Assembly (NCBI RefSeq): GCF_021278965.1
Contig: NZ_CP065589.1
Location: forward strand, 997,001-1,061,000
Source of the DNA: Chryseobacterium capnotolerans
Lineage (GTDB): Bacteria > Bacteroidota > Bacteroidia > Flavobacteriales > Weeksellaceae
Length of the DNA: 64,000 nucleotides
Direction of reading: 5' to 3'
A model generated the notes under the pieces. That model ran no database searches, was not told the DNA's origin, and saw only the letters and a program-made list of their open reading frames with translations. A program made the translations under genes and the position numbers. This document shows positions 35,700 through 44,802 of the stretch, in pieces; position 1 is the first letter of the stretch, and each line of letters opens with the position of its first letter.

Positions 35700-37847
35700 T
35701 TAGATTCTCTCTAATTCATCTGCATCAATGGTTGTTTTGAAAGTTCCATAATTGACAATCACTTTATTTCTGGAAATTTTCTCAATGGTTCCTACGCTTG
35801 TACTTCCTGTAATTCGGACACGCTGGCCTATTTTCATCCATATTTCGCGGTCACTTTTGCGTTTTTCCTCCAGTTTTTCGTTGGTTTCTGCAATTTTTTC
35901 AATTACCTCTTCTTTCTTAAGCTGTTGGGTGATCTTTCTCTTCACCACCTGAAGGCGCTTGGATTCATCTTTATCAGCACCAATCTTTCTGAATTTTTCC
36001 TGTTCGAGCAGTTTTACAAAATCCTTCACTACATCTTTTCTGGACTTTCCTTTTGTATAGCTGTCGATGAAAGTTTCAATCTTGTTTCCAAACTGAAGTT
36101 TACGATGTTCCTCTTCATAAAGTTTCTGGAAATTGAAAAGTTTCTGCTGAAGCTGGTCATTCAGTTTCTGAAGATTATCACGTTTATCTTCTACAGATTC
36201 TTTTCTTTCTGCAAGATCAGATTTCAGTTTTTCAACCTCAAACTTTTCTTGCTGCAGTTTTACAATCGTTTTATCAAGATTCACAATATCATGTTCCACT
36301 TTTTTCTTGGCAGAATGAATGATAAACCTTGGGATTTTATTCTTCTCAGCAACTTCAAAAGTAAATGAACTTCCTGCTTGTCCTACTTCCAGTTTGTACA
36401 TGGGCTCCAGCGTTTCTTCGTTGAAAAGCATTGCAGCATTCTGAGCATTCGGAAGCTGTTCTATAACCAGTTTGATATTGGTGTAATGCGTTGTAATGAT
36501 CGCAAAACTCTTCTTATCATAGAAAAACTCCATGAAACTTTCAGCCAAAGCACCACCTAATTCAGGATCAGAACCCGTTCCGAACTCATCAATCAGTAAA
36601 AGCGTATCCGAATCAGCCTCACGGATGATTCCGGACATTTTCTTTAACCTTGATGAATACGTGGATAGATGATTTTCAATGGATTGATTGTCACCAATAT
36701 CAGTCATGATCTTCTCAAAGAAAAACATTTCAGACTTTGGATGAACAGGAACCAAAATACCACTCTGAATCATCAGTTGCAGCAACCCGACAGTTTTCAG
36801 GGTAATGGATTTTCCACCAGCATTAGGCCCGGAAATACAGATAATTCTGTTATGTTCCGTTAAAGCCAGAGTTTGTGGGTGAATGATTTTGTTCTCAACC
36901 TTATTTCTTAACCATAATAAAGGATGAAAGGCATCTTTTAACCTCAATGTCTTATGGCGGTTGATTTTAGGAAGAATACCATTGATAAGTTCTGCAAACT
37001 TAGCTTTAGCCCTTACCAGATCAAGATCAAAAATATACATCTGATACCTCCAAAGCTGAGGCTGGAATTCTGCAAGTTCTGTGGTAAGCTGTCTTAAGAC
37101 TTTATCAATCTCTTTTTTCTCTTCCTCTTCACTTTCACGAAGTTTGAAATAATGTTTTACAACACTGTCCGGCTGGATATAGGTGATAGAACCGGTTTTT
37201 GAAATTCCCAGGGTTCTTCCCGGAACTCTTTTCTTAAAACCTGATTTTACCGCTAAAACCCTTTGGTCATCAATAATTGTTTCCCGTATATCATCCAAAA
37301 AGTCACTCTGTCCATAAGTTGTCAGAGCACGGTTGAAGTTTTCCTGAATGGCTTTTTTAGCATGCTGGATCTCTGTTCTTATCCCTTTTAAAGCAGGAGA
37401 AGCCTCATTTTTTACCTCACCAAAACGGTTAAATACCTTGTCAACCTTATCAATGATCTCTTTTCTGAATTCCAATACCGAAACCTCTTCCAATAAAGTA
37501 GGAAACGTTTCCGGCATGGTAGGGAAGAACTTCTGTAATCTTCCGATCTGTTCCGTGATGGTTTTTATTTTGATGAAAGCACTGTTTTCCAGACGGTAAT
37601 TCTCAATCAGCATCAGTTTCAGCTCACTTTCAATATCTTCATATTCATCAAACGGAATCGCATTTGAACTTTCAAAACTCGACAGATATTCTGACGTTTT
37701 TTTCAATGAAAGTTCCGCCTCGTCAATTTCCATCGGACGAAGTTGAAGAATTTTTTCTCTTGTTTTGGGAGAATACGCAAATGGGGAGATTTCCGCGAGC
37801 AATTGCGGAAACTCTAATTCGTCTAAATCTTCTTTATCTATATACAC
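35700..37847 (-). CDS. mutS2: MutS2-like protein lacking the Smr domain
   Basis: A 715-residue MutS-superfamily ATPase. Helical clamp/core region to about residue 320, then ATPase motifs: Walker A GPNAGGKS, IGDNQSIENHLSTYSSRL, DEFGTGSDPELGGAL (Walker B) and the TTHYTNIK element. A long coiled coil (about 510-640) and a KOW/SH3-like end (RVRITGSTSVGTIEKI) follow. The usual C-terminal Smr nuclease domain is missing, so it probably binds DNA or ribosomes without nicking. Flanked by its own terminator. Confidence 0.85.
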   Translation of the reverse strand: MYIDKEDLDELEFPQLLAEISPFAYSPKTREKILQLRPMEIDEAELSLKKTSEYLSSFESSNAIPFDEYEDIESELKLMLIENYRLENSAFIKIKTITEQIGRLQKFFPTMPETFPTLLEEVSVLEFRKEIIDKVDKVFNRFGEVKNEASPALKGIRTEIQHAKKAIQENFNRALTTYGQSDFLDDIRETIIDDQRVLAVKSGFKKRVPGRTLGISKTGSITYIQPDSVVKHYFKLRESEEEEKKEIDKVLRQLTTELAEFQPQLWRYQMYIFDLDLVRAKAKFAELINGILPKINRHKTLRLKDAFHPLLWLRNKVENKIIHPQTLALTEHNRIICISGPNAGGKSITLKTVGLLQLMIQSGILVPVHPKSEMFFFEKIMTDIGDNQSIENHLSTYSSRLKKMSGIIREADSDTLLLIDEFGTGSDPELGGALAESFMEFFYDKKSFAIITTHYTNIKLVIEQLPNAQNAAMLFNEETLEPMYKLEVGQAGSSFTFEVAEKNKIPRFIIHSAKKKVEHDIVNLDKTIVKLQQEKFEVEKLKSDLAERKESVEDKRDNLQKLNDQLQQKLFNFQKLYEEEHRKLQFGNKIETFIDSYTKGKSRKDVVKDFVKLLEQEKFRKIGADKDESKRLQVVKRKITQQLKKEEVIEKIAETNEKLEEKRKSDREIWMKIGQRVRITGSTSVGTIEKISRNKVIVNYGTFKTTIDADELERI

Positions 37848-37965
37848 AATGCAAATTTAGTGAGAATTTTGATTATTACGTATATTTGAGCGATTTACAA
37901 AATAGATTAATGCAGAATTATTCCCTATTCTGTATTTCTTTTCAAAGATTTGAGGGTAATTTTTA

Positions 37966-38565
37966 ATGAAAGATATGAAACTGGAAACAGAACGTCTGGT
38001 CCTGAAAGAGATCAATGAAGCCCATATAGAAGATATTCTTCGAATCAGAAGTAATGAGGTGATCAATCAGTATGTGAAAAGGAAATCTCCCAAAACCAAT
38101 TATGATGCTTTGGAATTTATTCTGCATATTAAAAGAAAAACTCAGTATAAAGAGATCATTTTCTGGGGAATTGCATATAAAGACACTCCAAATCTTATCG
38201 GAACAGTATGTCTATGGAATTTTTCTGAGGATAGGAAGATTGCGGAGGTTGGGTATGAGCTGCTGCCGGAATATCATAAAAAAGGACTCATGTCTGAAGC
38301 TCTTCAAACTGTTTTAGAGTATGGATTTAATGAGTTGCAATTGCTGGAGATTGTAGCTCTCACAAGCAGATTCAATGAAAACTCTCAACAAATTCTTCTA
38401 AAACACTATTTTATCCTTCAGGAAGATAAAAAAGACGAAAATCATCCAGATAATATTATTTTTAGGTTAAAAAAGGATAACTGCAAATGTATTTTTAATG
38501 ATTACTTTTTCTATACTATTGTATTATTTTTAATCAAAAGAAAAGTGAAGATATTTAAAGTATGA
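37966..38565 (+). CDS. GNAT acetyltransferase (RimJ/RimL-like) with a suspicious C-terminal extension
   Basis: A 199-residue GNAT protein opening LETERLVLKEI, with acetyl-CoA loop PEYHKKGLMSEAL and the LTSRFNENSQQILLKHYF segment typical of RimJ/RimL-like members. The family normally ends soon after RLKK. Here an A6 run (38469-38474) leads into a 28-residue Ile/Phe/Lys-rich tail; seven As would give RLKKG-stop near 38480. The tail is therefore likely an artefact or a real frameshift, and the true end is uncertain. It precedes the ung promoter. Confidence 0.75.
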   Translation: MKDMKLETERLVLKEINEAHIEDILRIRSNEVINQYVKRKSPKTNYDALEFILHIKRKTQYKEIIFWGIAYKDTPNLIGTVCLWNFSEDRKIAEVGYELLPEYHKKGLMSEALQTVLEYGFNELQLLEIVALTSRFNENSQQILLKHYFILQEDKKDENHPDNIIFRLKKDNCKCIFNDYFFYTIVLFLIKRKVKIFKV

Positions 38566-38566
38566 G

Positions 38567-38598
38567 TTGTACTTTTATTTTAATATTAATTACTTTTG
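38567..38598 (+). promoter_or_regulatory. ung promoter
   Basis: TTG (38567-38569), 21 bases, TACTTTTG (38591-38598), then only four bases to ATG 38603: a leaderless arrangement that decides the ung start. Confidence 0.6.
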
Positions 38599-38602
38599 CA
38601 AT

Positions 38603-39244
38603 ATGACCTGGACAGAAATTTTAGCCCCGATAAAAAGTACGGAATACTTTACAACACTTTGGGAAAAAGTAAAGAACGAATATGCAACTACTAAGGTTTT
38701 TCCACCTAAAAATCAAATCTTCAGAGCATTGGAAATTACGTCGTTTGAAGACGTTAAGGTAGTGATTATCGGTCAGGATCCTTATCATAATGACTTCCAG
38801 GCAAATGGTTTATGTTTTTCTGTTTCTGAGCAGGTGACAGCACCACCATCCCTTAAAAATATTTTTATTGAATTAAAAGATGACCTTGGCGTAATAAGAA
38901 CTTCTAAAGAGCTAGATGATTGGGGAAAACAAGGGGTGCTTTTATTGAATGCAACATTAACGGTTCGTGCCCATTCACCCAATTCTCATAAAGATCTCGG
39001 TTGGGAAACATTTACCAACTATATCATCAAGGAAATTTCAGATAAAAAAGAAAACGTAGTTTTCGTATTGTGGGGAGCATTTGCACAAAAAAAAGCCGAA
39101 CTTATAGATCCGGCTAAGCATTTTATATTAAAATCGGCACACCCATCGCCATTCTCTGTTTATAGAGGATTCTTTGGAAGTAAACCATTCTCAAAAATTA
39201 ATGAGTATCTTATTTCCAAAGGGAAGGAGGCGATTTCTTGGTAG
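38603..39244 (+). CDS. ung: Uracil-DNA glycosylase
   Basis: About 213 residues from ATG 38603 (MTWTEILAPIKSTEYF), 36 bases inside the longer frame. It removes uracil from DNA in base excision repair. Motifs: VVIIGQDPYHND (catalytic Asp in GQDPYH), VLLLNATLTV, and the DNA-minor-groove loop HPSPFSVYRGFFGS. Length and motif order match family 1 Ung. The stop overlaps the 3' end of the antisense lipoprotein gene by 35 bases. Confidence 0.95.
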   Translation: MTWTEILAPIKSTEYFTTLWEKVKNEYATTKVFPPKNQIFRALEITSFEDVKVVIIGQDPYHNDFQANGLCFSVSEQVTAPPSLKNIFIELKDDLGVIRTSKELDDWGKQGVLLLNATLTVRAHSPNSHKDLGWETFTNYIIKEISDKKENVVFVLWGAFAQKKAELIDPAKHFILKSAHPSPFSVYRGFFGSKPFSKINEYLISKGKEAISW

Positions 39245-39731
39245 TATCTGAAGATGCTTTGTTCTTTTTAATACTGACTCCTATTTTATATTTTCCTTTT
39301 AACTCTTCAGCCCCACCTGCTTTAGGGTATGGGGTGACTTGTTGGAGTGTGATGGTGTAACCGTTAAATTCAGCAGATTGATGATAGTTTTTGTTTGGGA
39401 AATCCATGCTGGCAAGATTCAGGAGTACAGGACGGGTAGAGGTTCCCATAACTTCAATTTGAGCAAGAGCAGCTCCGGCCCAGATACAGTTTACTCCTTC
39501 AGGACACCGGCTGTCTTCGGTAATTCCTTTGAATGTGATGTTCATTTTATAATCCAAAAGGAACTTATTTTCCCCCTCGCTTAGATAGATGAGGTCATTC
39601 TTTTGTTCATCAGACGATTGGGTATGGGCTGTCATTTCAGGAGTTTTTGTTTCTGTTTTTGTTTTCTTTTGGGCTTCGCATCCCGTTAATGCGAAGATTC
39701 CCAGGCTAAATAAGAGGGCTTTATGAAGCAT
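39210..39731 (-). CDS. Lipoprotein of unknown function
   Basis: About 173 residues from ATG 39731 (MLHKALLFSLGIFALTGC, Cys about 18); the frame's first start overlaps the DUF456 gene. After a Thr/Lys-rich linker comes a beta-rich domain with CPEGVNCIWAGAALAQIEV, a Cys-pair pattern that recalls small periplasmic beta-barrel domains. Its 3' end overlaps ung on the other strand by 35 bases. It follows DUF456 by about 20 bases, so they are probably co-transcribed. Confidence 0.75.
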   Translation of the reverse strand: MLHKALLFSLGIFALTGCEAQKKTKTETKTPEMTAHTQSSDEQKNDLIYLSEGENKFLLDYKMNITFKGITEDSRCPEGVNCIWAGAALAQIEVMGTSTRPVLLNLASMDFPNKNYHQSAEFNGYTITLQQVTPYPKAGGAEELKGKYKIGVSIKKNKASSDTTKKSPPSLWK

Positions 39732-39750
39732 GATTTTTTCTTTTTTTGAG

Positions 39751-40242
39751 TTAAATAATATCAAACATATTAAGGAGTACTACCAAAAACATTGCCACAC
39801 CCACTACGAAACTGAACCCTGTACCATAAATAAATCCAATTAAAGCACCTTTAGTGGATTGTAAAGCTTTGTTCATATCTTTGCTGTCGTGAAGCATCTC
39901 TCCGATAAATACACCTGCAAACATACCGATAAGGAAGCCTAATGGAATCGGAATAAAAATTCCCACAATAGTCCCTATTACCGAACCAATACTTCCCCAG
40001 CGGGTCCCGCCATATTTTCTGTTGGTTCTTGCGGGAATTACATAGCTTAAAATTACAGAAGCTGCTGTGAGAATCCCAAAAGCCCAGATATAGATCATGG
40101 GAAGATCAGCATTTGTCCCGAATTTGTAAATCAACAAACCGCAAATACTTAATAGCAGGCCTGGTAAAACAGGGAGAAATGTTCCCAATATGCCGACAAA
40201 CAATAAAATAAGACAGAGAATATTAATGACAGTTGTATCCAT
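39751..40242 (-). CDS. DUF456 domain membrane protein
   Basis: A 163-residue protein with helices near 8-30, 33-50, 55-72, 85-115 and 130-155 and glycine-rich turns (FIPIPLGFLIGMFAGVFIGE and GALIGFIYGTGFS). DUF456 proteins carry paired glycine-zipper-like half repeats. Function unknown, possibly a small transporter or membrane scaffold. First gene of a two-gene unit with the lipoprotein. Confidence 0.82.
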   Translation of the reverse strand: MDTTVINILCLILLFVGILGTFLPVLPGLLLSICGLLIYKFGTNADLPMIYIWAFGILTAASVILSYVIPARTNRKYGGTRWGSIGSVIGTIVGIFIPIPLGFLIGMFAGVFIGEMLHDSKDMNKALQSTKGALIGFIYGTGFSFVVGVAMFLVVLLNMFDII

Positions 40243-40406
40243 TCTTTAAAATATAAACGAATATATGAAACCTTAGTCATTCAACAAGCAGGCCTAAGTA
40301 TGAAAATACAGAAGATTTTTGAATAGTTTAATGGAAATTTACAACCCGCTTTATATTTTGGGCTGAAAATTGATTGGGAATAGTAACATCATCATCCTTA
40401 ATTTTA

Positions 40407-40414
40407 TAAATTTG
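40407..40414 (+). promoter_or_regulatory. -7 box TAAATTTG of the MscS gene
   Basis: TAAATTTG five bases before ATG 40420, again a leaderless layout. No -33 TTG at the ideal distance. Confidence 0.4.
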
Positions 40415-40419
40415 CTGTA

Positions 40420-41688
40420 ATGAAAGATGACCTACAGGAAACCAAGAACTATTTGCAGGAAATAAGCGAACGGTTATACATTTATATCACCCAAGTTTCA
40501 CCCAGTGGGCTGGATTGGGTTATTCATATCATTGTAAAGCTGGCATTGCTTTGTGCCGTATTTTTGATTGTCGATTTTGTTTTGAAATTCTCAATCAATG
40601 CTGTTTTTCGCCTCTTTCATAACGAAGAAAAATTTCCTGTCCTTAAATCTATTTACCAATCTAAAATCACGAATTCGGTAGCTCATTTTGCAGCTCTTAC
40701 TATTGCTGGCGGGATACAGGGATCTATATTTCCAGAAGGGGCTTTACCTAAAACCACCATCTTCATCATACGTTGTGTGAATCTGGGATTAGTAATGATT
40801 CTTGCAGGGATGTTGTACAGATCATTAACAGCATTAAGGAATTACTTTTCTATCAAGCAGGATTTCTATAAAATTATGGCTCTGAATGCCATCTCGGAAA
40901 CGATGAAAATCCTTGGGCTCTTCGTGTTTACTGTTGTAGGTCTCTGTGTAATTTTCGGGATTAAAGGAACTACGATTGTAGGAAGTCTTGGAGCTATAAC
41001 GGCAGTTTTGGTACTTGTTTTCAGAGATACCATTCTGGGATTTGTGACCGGCATTCATGTGGCAACGTCTAAAAATATGAAAGTAGGGGACTGGATCAGT
41101 ATTCCCAAATACAGCATAGAAGGAAATATTACAGAAATAAGCCTTCTGACGACAAAAATTACCAATTTTGATAAAACAGTTTCTACAATTCCTACTTATG
41201 ATTTCCTGACGACGGAGATCAAGAATATGCAGGTGATGTCTGAATCCAATAACAGGAGGATCAAAAAATCGATTTACTTTAATATCAATTCTTTTAAGTT
41301 TCTTACGGAGGAGGATATTGAGCGTTTAAAGGAAATTAACCTTATTGCAGACTATCTTGAACAAAAAAGTGGGGAAATCAGAAGAGAAAAAGAAAGCCTG
41401 AGCAATAATGATAAGACTATTAATGGAAGGCAGCTTACCAATATCGGGGTTTTCAGGTATTATGCACAGAAATATATTGAGAACGATCCTGATGTCGAAA
41501 AAAATGCAACAAGAATGGTTCGTCAGCTGGAAATTACTCCGCAAGGACTTCCTCTTGAGGTATATTGCTTTGCGAATGATTCAAAATGGGAACATTTTGA
41601 GCAGATCCAGGCTGATATCTTTGATCATTTACTGGTGGCATCCAAAGAGTTTGAACTTCAGGTGATGCAGGTAAGTATTAAAGTATAA
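40420..41688 (+). CDS. MscS-family mechanosensitive ion channel
   Basis: A 422-residue protein: hydrophobic helices near 30-55, 85-105, 118-135 and 155-180, then the MscS pore helix and beta domain (IVGSLGAITAVLVLVFRDTILGFVTGI followed by VGDWISIP). The beta/TIP region TIPTYDFLTTEI and an alpha/beta C-terminus match the MscS/YbdG-like subgroup. It releases solutes on hypoosmotic shock. Length is larger than minimal MscS because of N-terminal helices. Confidence 0.88.
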   Translation: MKDDLQETKNYLQEISERLYIYITQVSPSGLDWVIHIIVKLALLCAVFLIVDFVLKFSINAVFRLFHNEEKFPVLKSIYQSKITNSVAHFAALTIAGGIQGSIFPEGALPKTTIFIIRCVNLGLVMILAGMLYRSLTALRNYFSIKQDFYKIMALNAISETMKILGLFVFTVVGLCVIFGIKGTTIVGSLGAITAVLVLVFRDTILGFVTGIHVATSKNMKVGDWISIPKYSIEGNITEISLLTTKITNFDKTVSTIPTYDFLTTEIKNMQVMSESNNRRIKKSIYFNINSFKFLTEEDIERLKEINLIADYLEQKSGEIRREKESLSNNDKTINGRQLTNIGVFRYYAQKYIENDPDVEKNATRMVRQLEITPQGLPLEVYCFANDSKWEHFEQIQADIFDHLLVASKEFELQVMQVSIKV

Positions 41689-41780
41689 AAGAGGAAGTAA
41701 TACTTACTCAAAAAATAAATTCAATTGTAAATGATAGGAAAATTAGAGTACCAAAAGAAGTAGTAAGTCCGGATGAATTC

Positions 41781-41811
41781 CCAGCTTCCTGCTTCCATCT
41801 TCTAACTTCTC
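41781..41811. repeat. GGAAGCT-family C/T-rich heptad tract
   Basis: CCAGCTT, CCTGCTT, CCATCTT, CTAACTT in exact 7-base steps, 22 bases upstream of pdxJ. Only one arm of the palindrome is present; no convincing G-rich partner lies before it. Confidence 0.7.
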
Positions 41812-41833
41812 TTATCCAATATCTAAATAAAAA

Positions 41834-42553
41834 ATGACAAAACTAAGCGTAAACATCAATAAGATTGCGACATTAAGAAATGCAAGAGGAGGTGATACAC
41901 CAAGTGTGACAGAAGCTGCTATAAAGATTCAGGAATTTGGCGGTCAGGGAATTACGATTCACCCAAGACCAGATGAAAGGCATATTACAAGAAAAGACGT
42001 GTATGATCTGAAGCCATTGGTGACGACTGAGTTTAATATTGAAGGAAATCCACATCAGTCTTTTATTGACATGGTGTTGGATGTGAAGCCAGAGCAGGTA
42101 ACTTTGGTTCCGGATGCAGATGACGCCATTACTTCTAATGCAGGCTGGGATACTAAAAAACACCTGGATTATCTTACGGAAATTATTGCAGCATTTAAAA
42201 ATGCAGGCATCCGTACTTCTATCTTTCTTGATCCTTTGCCAGAGCTAGTAGAATACGCTGCGAAAACCGGAGCAGATAGAATTGAATTGTATACGGAAGC
42301 TTATGCAAAAAACTATATATCCAATAAAGAACAGGCGATCAAACCTTATTATGATACTGCTGTTGCAGCTAATGAATTTGGTTTAGGGATCAATGCAGGC
42401 CATGATCTCAGCTTAGAAAATCTAAAATATTTCGCGGATAATATTCCGAACCTATTAGAAGTGTCTATTGGGCATGCTTTGGTTTCTGAAGCATTGTATA
42501 TGGGCTTGGAAAATACGGTTCAGTCTTATTTGAAGAGATTGGCGAAATGGTAA
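41834..42553 (+). CDS. pdxJ: Pyridoxine 5'-phosphate synthase PdxJ
   Basis: A 239-residue TIM-barrel enzyme that condenses 3-amino-2-oxopropyl phosphate with deoxyxylulose 5-phosphate to pyridoxine 5'-phosphate. Motifs: SVNINKIATLRNARGG, IHPRPDERHI, GNPHQ, VTLVPDADD, RIELYTEAYA and GINAGHDLSLEN, ending EVSIGHALVSEALYMGLEN. All conserved. Followed by the alpha/beta hydrolase gene 90 bases later. Confidence 0.96.
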   Translation: MTKLSVNINKIATLRNARGGDTPSVTEAAIKIQEFGGQGITIHPRPDERHITRKDVYDLKPLVTTEFNIEGNPHQSFIDMVLDVKPEQVTLVPDADDAITSNAGWDTKKHLDYLTEIIAAFKNAGIRTSIFLDPLPELVEYAAKTGADRIELYTEAYAKNYISNKEQAIKPYYDTAVAANEFGLGINAGHDLSLENLKYFADNIPNLLEVSIGHALVSEALYMGLENTVQSYLKRLAKW

Positions 42554-42643
42554 AATAGATGCAGACGTTGAATGTAAACCTTAATGATGAACATGCATTC
42601 TGCGTCTTTTAGAATCTGTATCTAAATCTGTTATTTTAAAAAT

Positions 42644-43423
42644 ATGGAAATCTTAAACTCAAAAATATTTGGCGAAGAATTAACTGCTGCGCCGCTTTTA
42701 GTATTTCATGGATTGTTTGGAATGCTTGATAACTGGGGAAGCTTCGGGAAAGATCTTGGAGAATATCTTCCGGTACACCTAATTGATCTTAGAAACCATG
42801 GAAGAAGTTTTCATTCCGATGATATGTCACATGATGATCTGGCGGATGATATTGCCCGTTATATGGCGCATTACGGCATTCAGAAAGCTCATGTTTTAGG
42901 GCATTCCTTAGGAGGGAAAGCTGTGATGCAGTTCGCTCTGAAATATCCTGAAAAAGTAGAAAAACTAATTGTAGTAGATATTTCACCAAAAGCATATCCA
43001 CCGCATCACCAGGGAATTATCAAAGCTCTTGAAACAGTAGATTTCAACACGGTAGCTTCAAGAAACGATGTGGAGGCTGTTTTGAACCAGTACATTCCGG
43101 AAAAATCAACAATTCAGTTTTTAACCAAGAATCTGTACTGGGACGATAATAAAAAACTGAATTGGAGATTCAACCTGAAAACACTTTCTGAGAAATATAA
43201 TGAATTTGTATCCAATGCTGTGAAATTTGGGGTTTTTGAAGGTGAAACTTTGTTTATTGCAGGGGAGAAGTCCAACTATATTTTACCACAGGATGAATAT
43301 GGGATCAAGCAGCAATTTCCAAAAGCTAAAATTGTTACGGTTAAGAATGCAGGACACTGGGTTCAGGCTGAAAATCCTGTTGATTTTGCTATTGTTGTTA
43401 AGAATTTTCTCGATTTGAATTAA
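42644..43423 (+). CDS. Alpha/beta hydrolase (YbfF-like)
   Basis: A 259-residue alpha/beta hydrolase. It has FHGLFGMLDNWG (oxyanion region), GHSLGGKA with the nucleophile Ser, a later Asp and catalytic His in KNAGHWVQAENP. It is closest in style to YbfF-type carboxylesterases acting on acyl-CoA or small esters. Upstream of the graspetide precursor but separated by 114 bases and with no sign of shared regulation. Confidence 0.87.
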   Translation: MEILNSKIFGEELTAAPLLVFHGLFGMLDNWGSFGKDLGEYLPVHLIDLRNHGRSFHSDDMSHDDLADDIARYMAHYGIQKAHVLGHSLGGKAVMQFALKYPEKVEKLIVVDISPKAYPPHHQGIIKALETVDFNTVASRNDVEAVLNQYIPEKSTIQFLTKNLYWDDNKKLNWRFNLKTLSEKYNEFVSNAVKFGVFEGETLFIAGEKSNYILPQDEYGIKQQFPKAKIVTVKNAGHWVQAENPVDFAIVVKNFLDLN

Positions 43424-43537
43424 TAATATACTTTATATTCTGATAATATGTTAAAATTATCTTAAAGTATTAATTTATTTCTCCATAAGTTGAAATTTTT
43501 GTACATTCGATTATCAAATAAACAAACATATTAACTT

Positions 43538-43756
43538 ATGGAAAACAAAAACTCAAAAAAGAAACCGTTTTTCGCATCATTTCTTGAAAAACAACTTAAA
43601 GATCCTGAAACAGTAAAAGGAGGAACGATTATTACAATTCCAGAGAGAGATGTTATTACAAAGCCGATTATCGATGATGTAACTTCTAAGTTAAACGATA
43701 TGGAACATACTATGAAATATCCTTCTGATGGAGATGATGATTCAGCTGAATTATAA
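43538..43756 (+). CDS. Microviridin-type graspetide precursor peptide
   Basis: A 72-residue precursor. The leader carries PFFASFLEKQ (residues 10-19), close to the PFFARFLE-type helix that ATP-grasp macrocyclases of microviridin clusters recognise. A GG follows at 28-29. The single core at residues 58-68 is TMKYPSDGDDD: Thr, Lys and Ser as donors and four Asp as acceptors, matching the TxKYPSDxDD spacing of microviridins, with Asp where Glu is more usual. The C-terminal SAEL tail follows. Two ATP-grasp enzymes lie downstream, with a terminator in between. Clear sequence signature; product structure unknown. Confidence 0.88.
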   Translation: MENKNSKKKPFFASFLEKQLKDPETVKGGTIITIPERDVITKPIIDDVTSKLNDMEHTMKYPSDGDDDSAEL

Positions 43757-43800
43757 AATGATTATTTTATAGTAACATATTAACAAAATTGTAACAAAGG

Positions 43801-43831
43801 GGGAAACTTAACATCTTAAGTTTCCCTTTTT
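43801..43831 (+). terminator. Hairpin between precursor and ATP-grasp genes
   Basis: Perfect 11-bp stem GGGAAACTTAA/TTAAGTTTCCC with loop CATC and T5 after it; the outer AAAGG can pair further. It ends 15 bases before the first ATP-grasp ATG. Probably a partial terminator that raises precursor over enzyme mRNA. Confidence 0.85.
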
Positions 43832-43845
43832 AATAAAATCGGCAA

Positions 43846-44802
43846 ATGATTCTCTGTATCACTCACTCGCAGGATTTTTATACTATTGACCATTTCTTTC
43901 AGTACCTTTCTTCTAAAAATATTCCCTATTTCAGATTGAATTCTGATCGACTGAATCATTTTCAGAAGATCAGTATCAGTGAGAGCTCATTTGATATAAC
44001 GGATGAGGAAGGAAATTCCATCCATTCCAATGAAATTACAGGAGTATGGCATAGAAAAGCATGGCGGATCAGCGTTCCTGAAGAATTGGACCAGGAATAC
44101 GAGAAAATCTTTCTGAATGAATATGGAAGTCTGCGTTATAATCTGTTTACCCACTTAGAACATCTTCCGTGGATCAATCCTTATGAGCATGAAAAGAAAA
44201 TCGATGGGAATAAAATGCTTCAGCTCAAAATAGCCAGCAAAAATAATCTAACCATTCCATCTACTATTTTTTCCAATGATGAAGATAAAGTAAAGGCTTT
44301 TTTTGACCAGCATTGTTCAGGAAAAGCGATTGCCAAACTTCATGGGGTAACCCGGAAAACAATGAGTGGTGAAAATCTAATCTCCACGATGATTATTGAA
44401 CAGGAAACACTGGAGAATCTTTCAGATATTATCTACTGTCCCATGATTTTTCAGCCTTATATCAATAAAGAATATGAATTGAGAATCATGTATGTAGATG
44501 GGGAATTTTTTACAGGAAAGATCAACAACAGTGAAAATGCAGATTGGAGGGTCGGTCATAAAGATTATTTCTGGATAACTTATGAGCTGCCTGATGAAAT
44601 CAAAGCTAATCTTACTTCTATGATGAAGGAAATGGGATTGTATACCGGCGCTATTGATATGATCCGTGGGAAAGATGGGAAATATTATTTCCTTGAAGTT
44701 AATCCACAAGGAGAATGGGGAATGCTTCAAAAAGAGCTTGGATTTCCTATAGCAGAAAGAATTGCCGATCATCTTATCAAAAGAATTAATATCTATGAAT
44801 AA
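43846..44802 (+). CDS. MdnB/MvdC-like ATP-grasp graspetide ligase
   Basis: A 318-residue ATP-grasp protein starting MILCITHSQDFYTIDHFF, a pattern of the microviridin ligases, with GVWHRKAW in the N-terminal domain and the ATP-grasp C-terminus containing ELRIMYVDGEFF and the metal-binding FLEVNPQGEWGML. EVNPxGEWGML is the form I associate with the lactam-forming MdnB type. It should link the core Lys to an acidic side chain. It overlaps the next gene by 8 bases. Confidence 0.85.
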   Translation: MILCITHSQDFYTIDHFFQYLSSKNIPYFRLNSDRLNHFQKISISESSFDITDEEGNSIHSNEITGVWHRKAWRISVPEELDQEYEKIFLNEYGSLRYNLFTHLEHLPWINPYEHEKKIDGNKMLQLKIASKNNLTIPSTIFSNDEDKVKAFFDQHCSGKAIAKLHGVTRKTMSGENLISTMIIEQETLENLSDIIYCPMIFQPYINKEYELRIMYVDGEFFTGKINNSENADWRVGHKDYFWITYELPDEIKANLTSMMKEMGLYTGAIDMIRGKDGKYYFLEVNPQGEWGMLQKELGFPIAERIADHLIKRINIYE

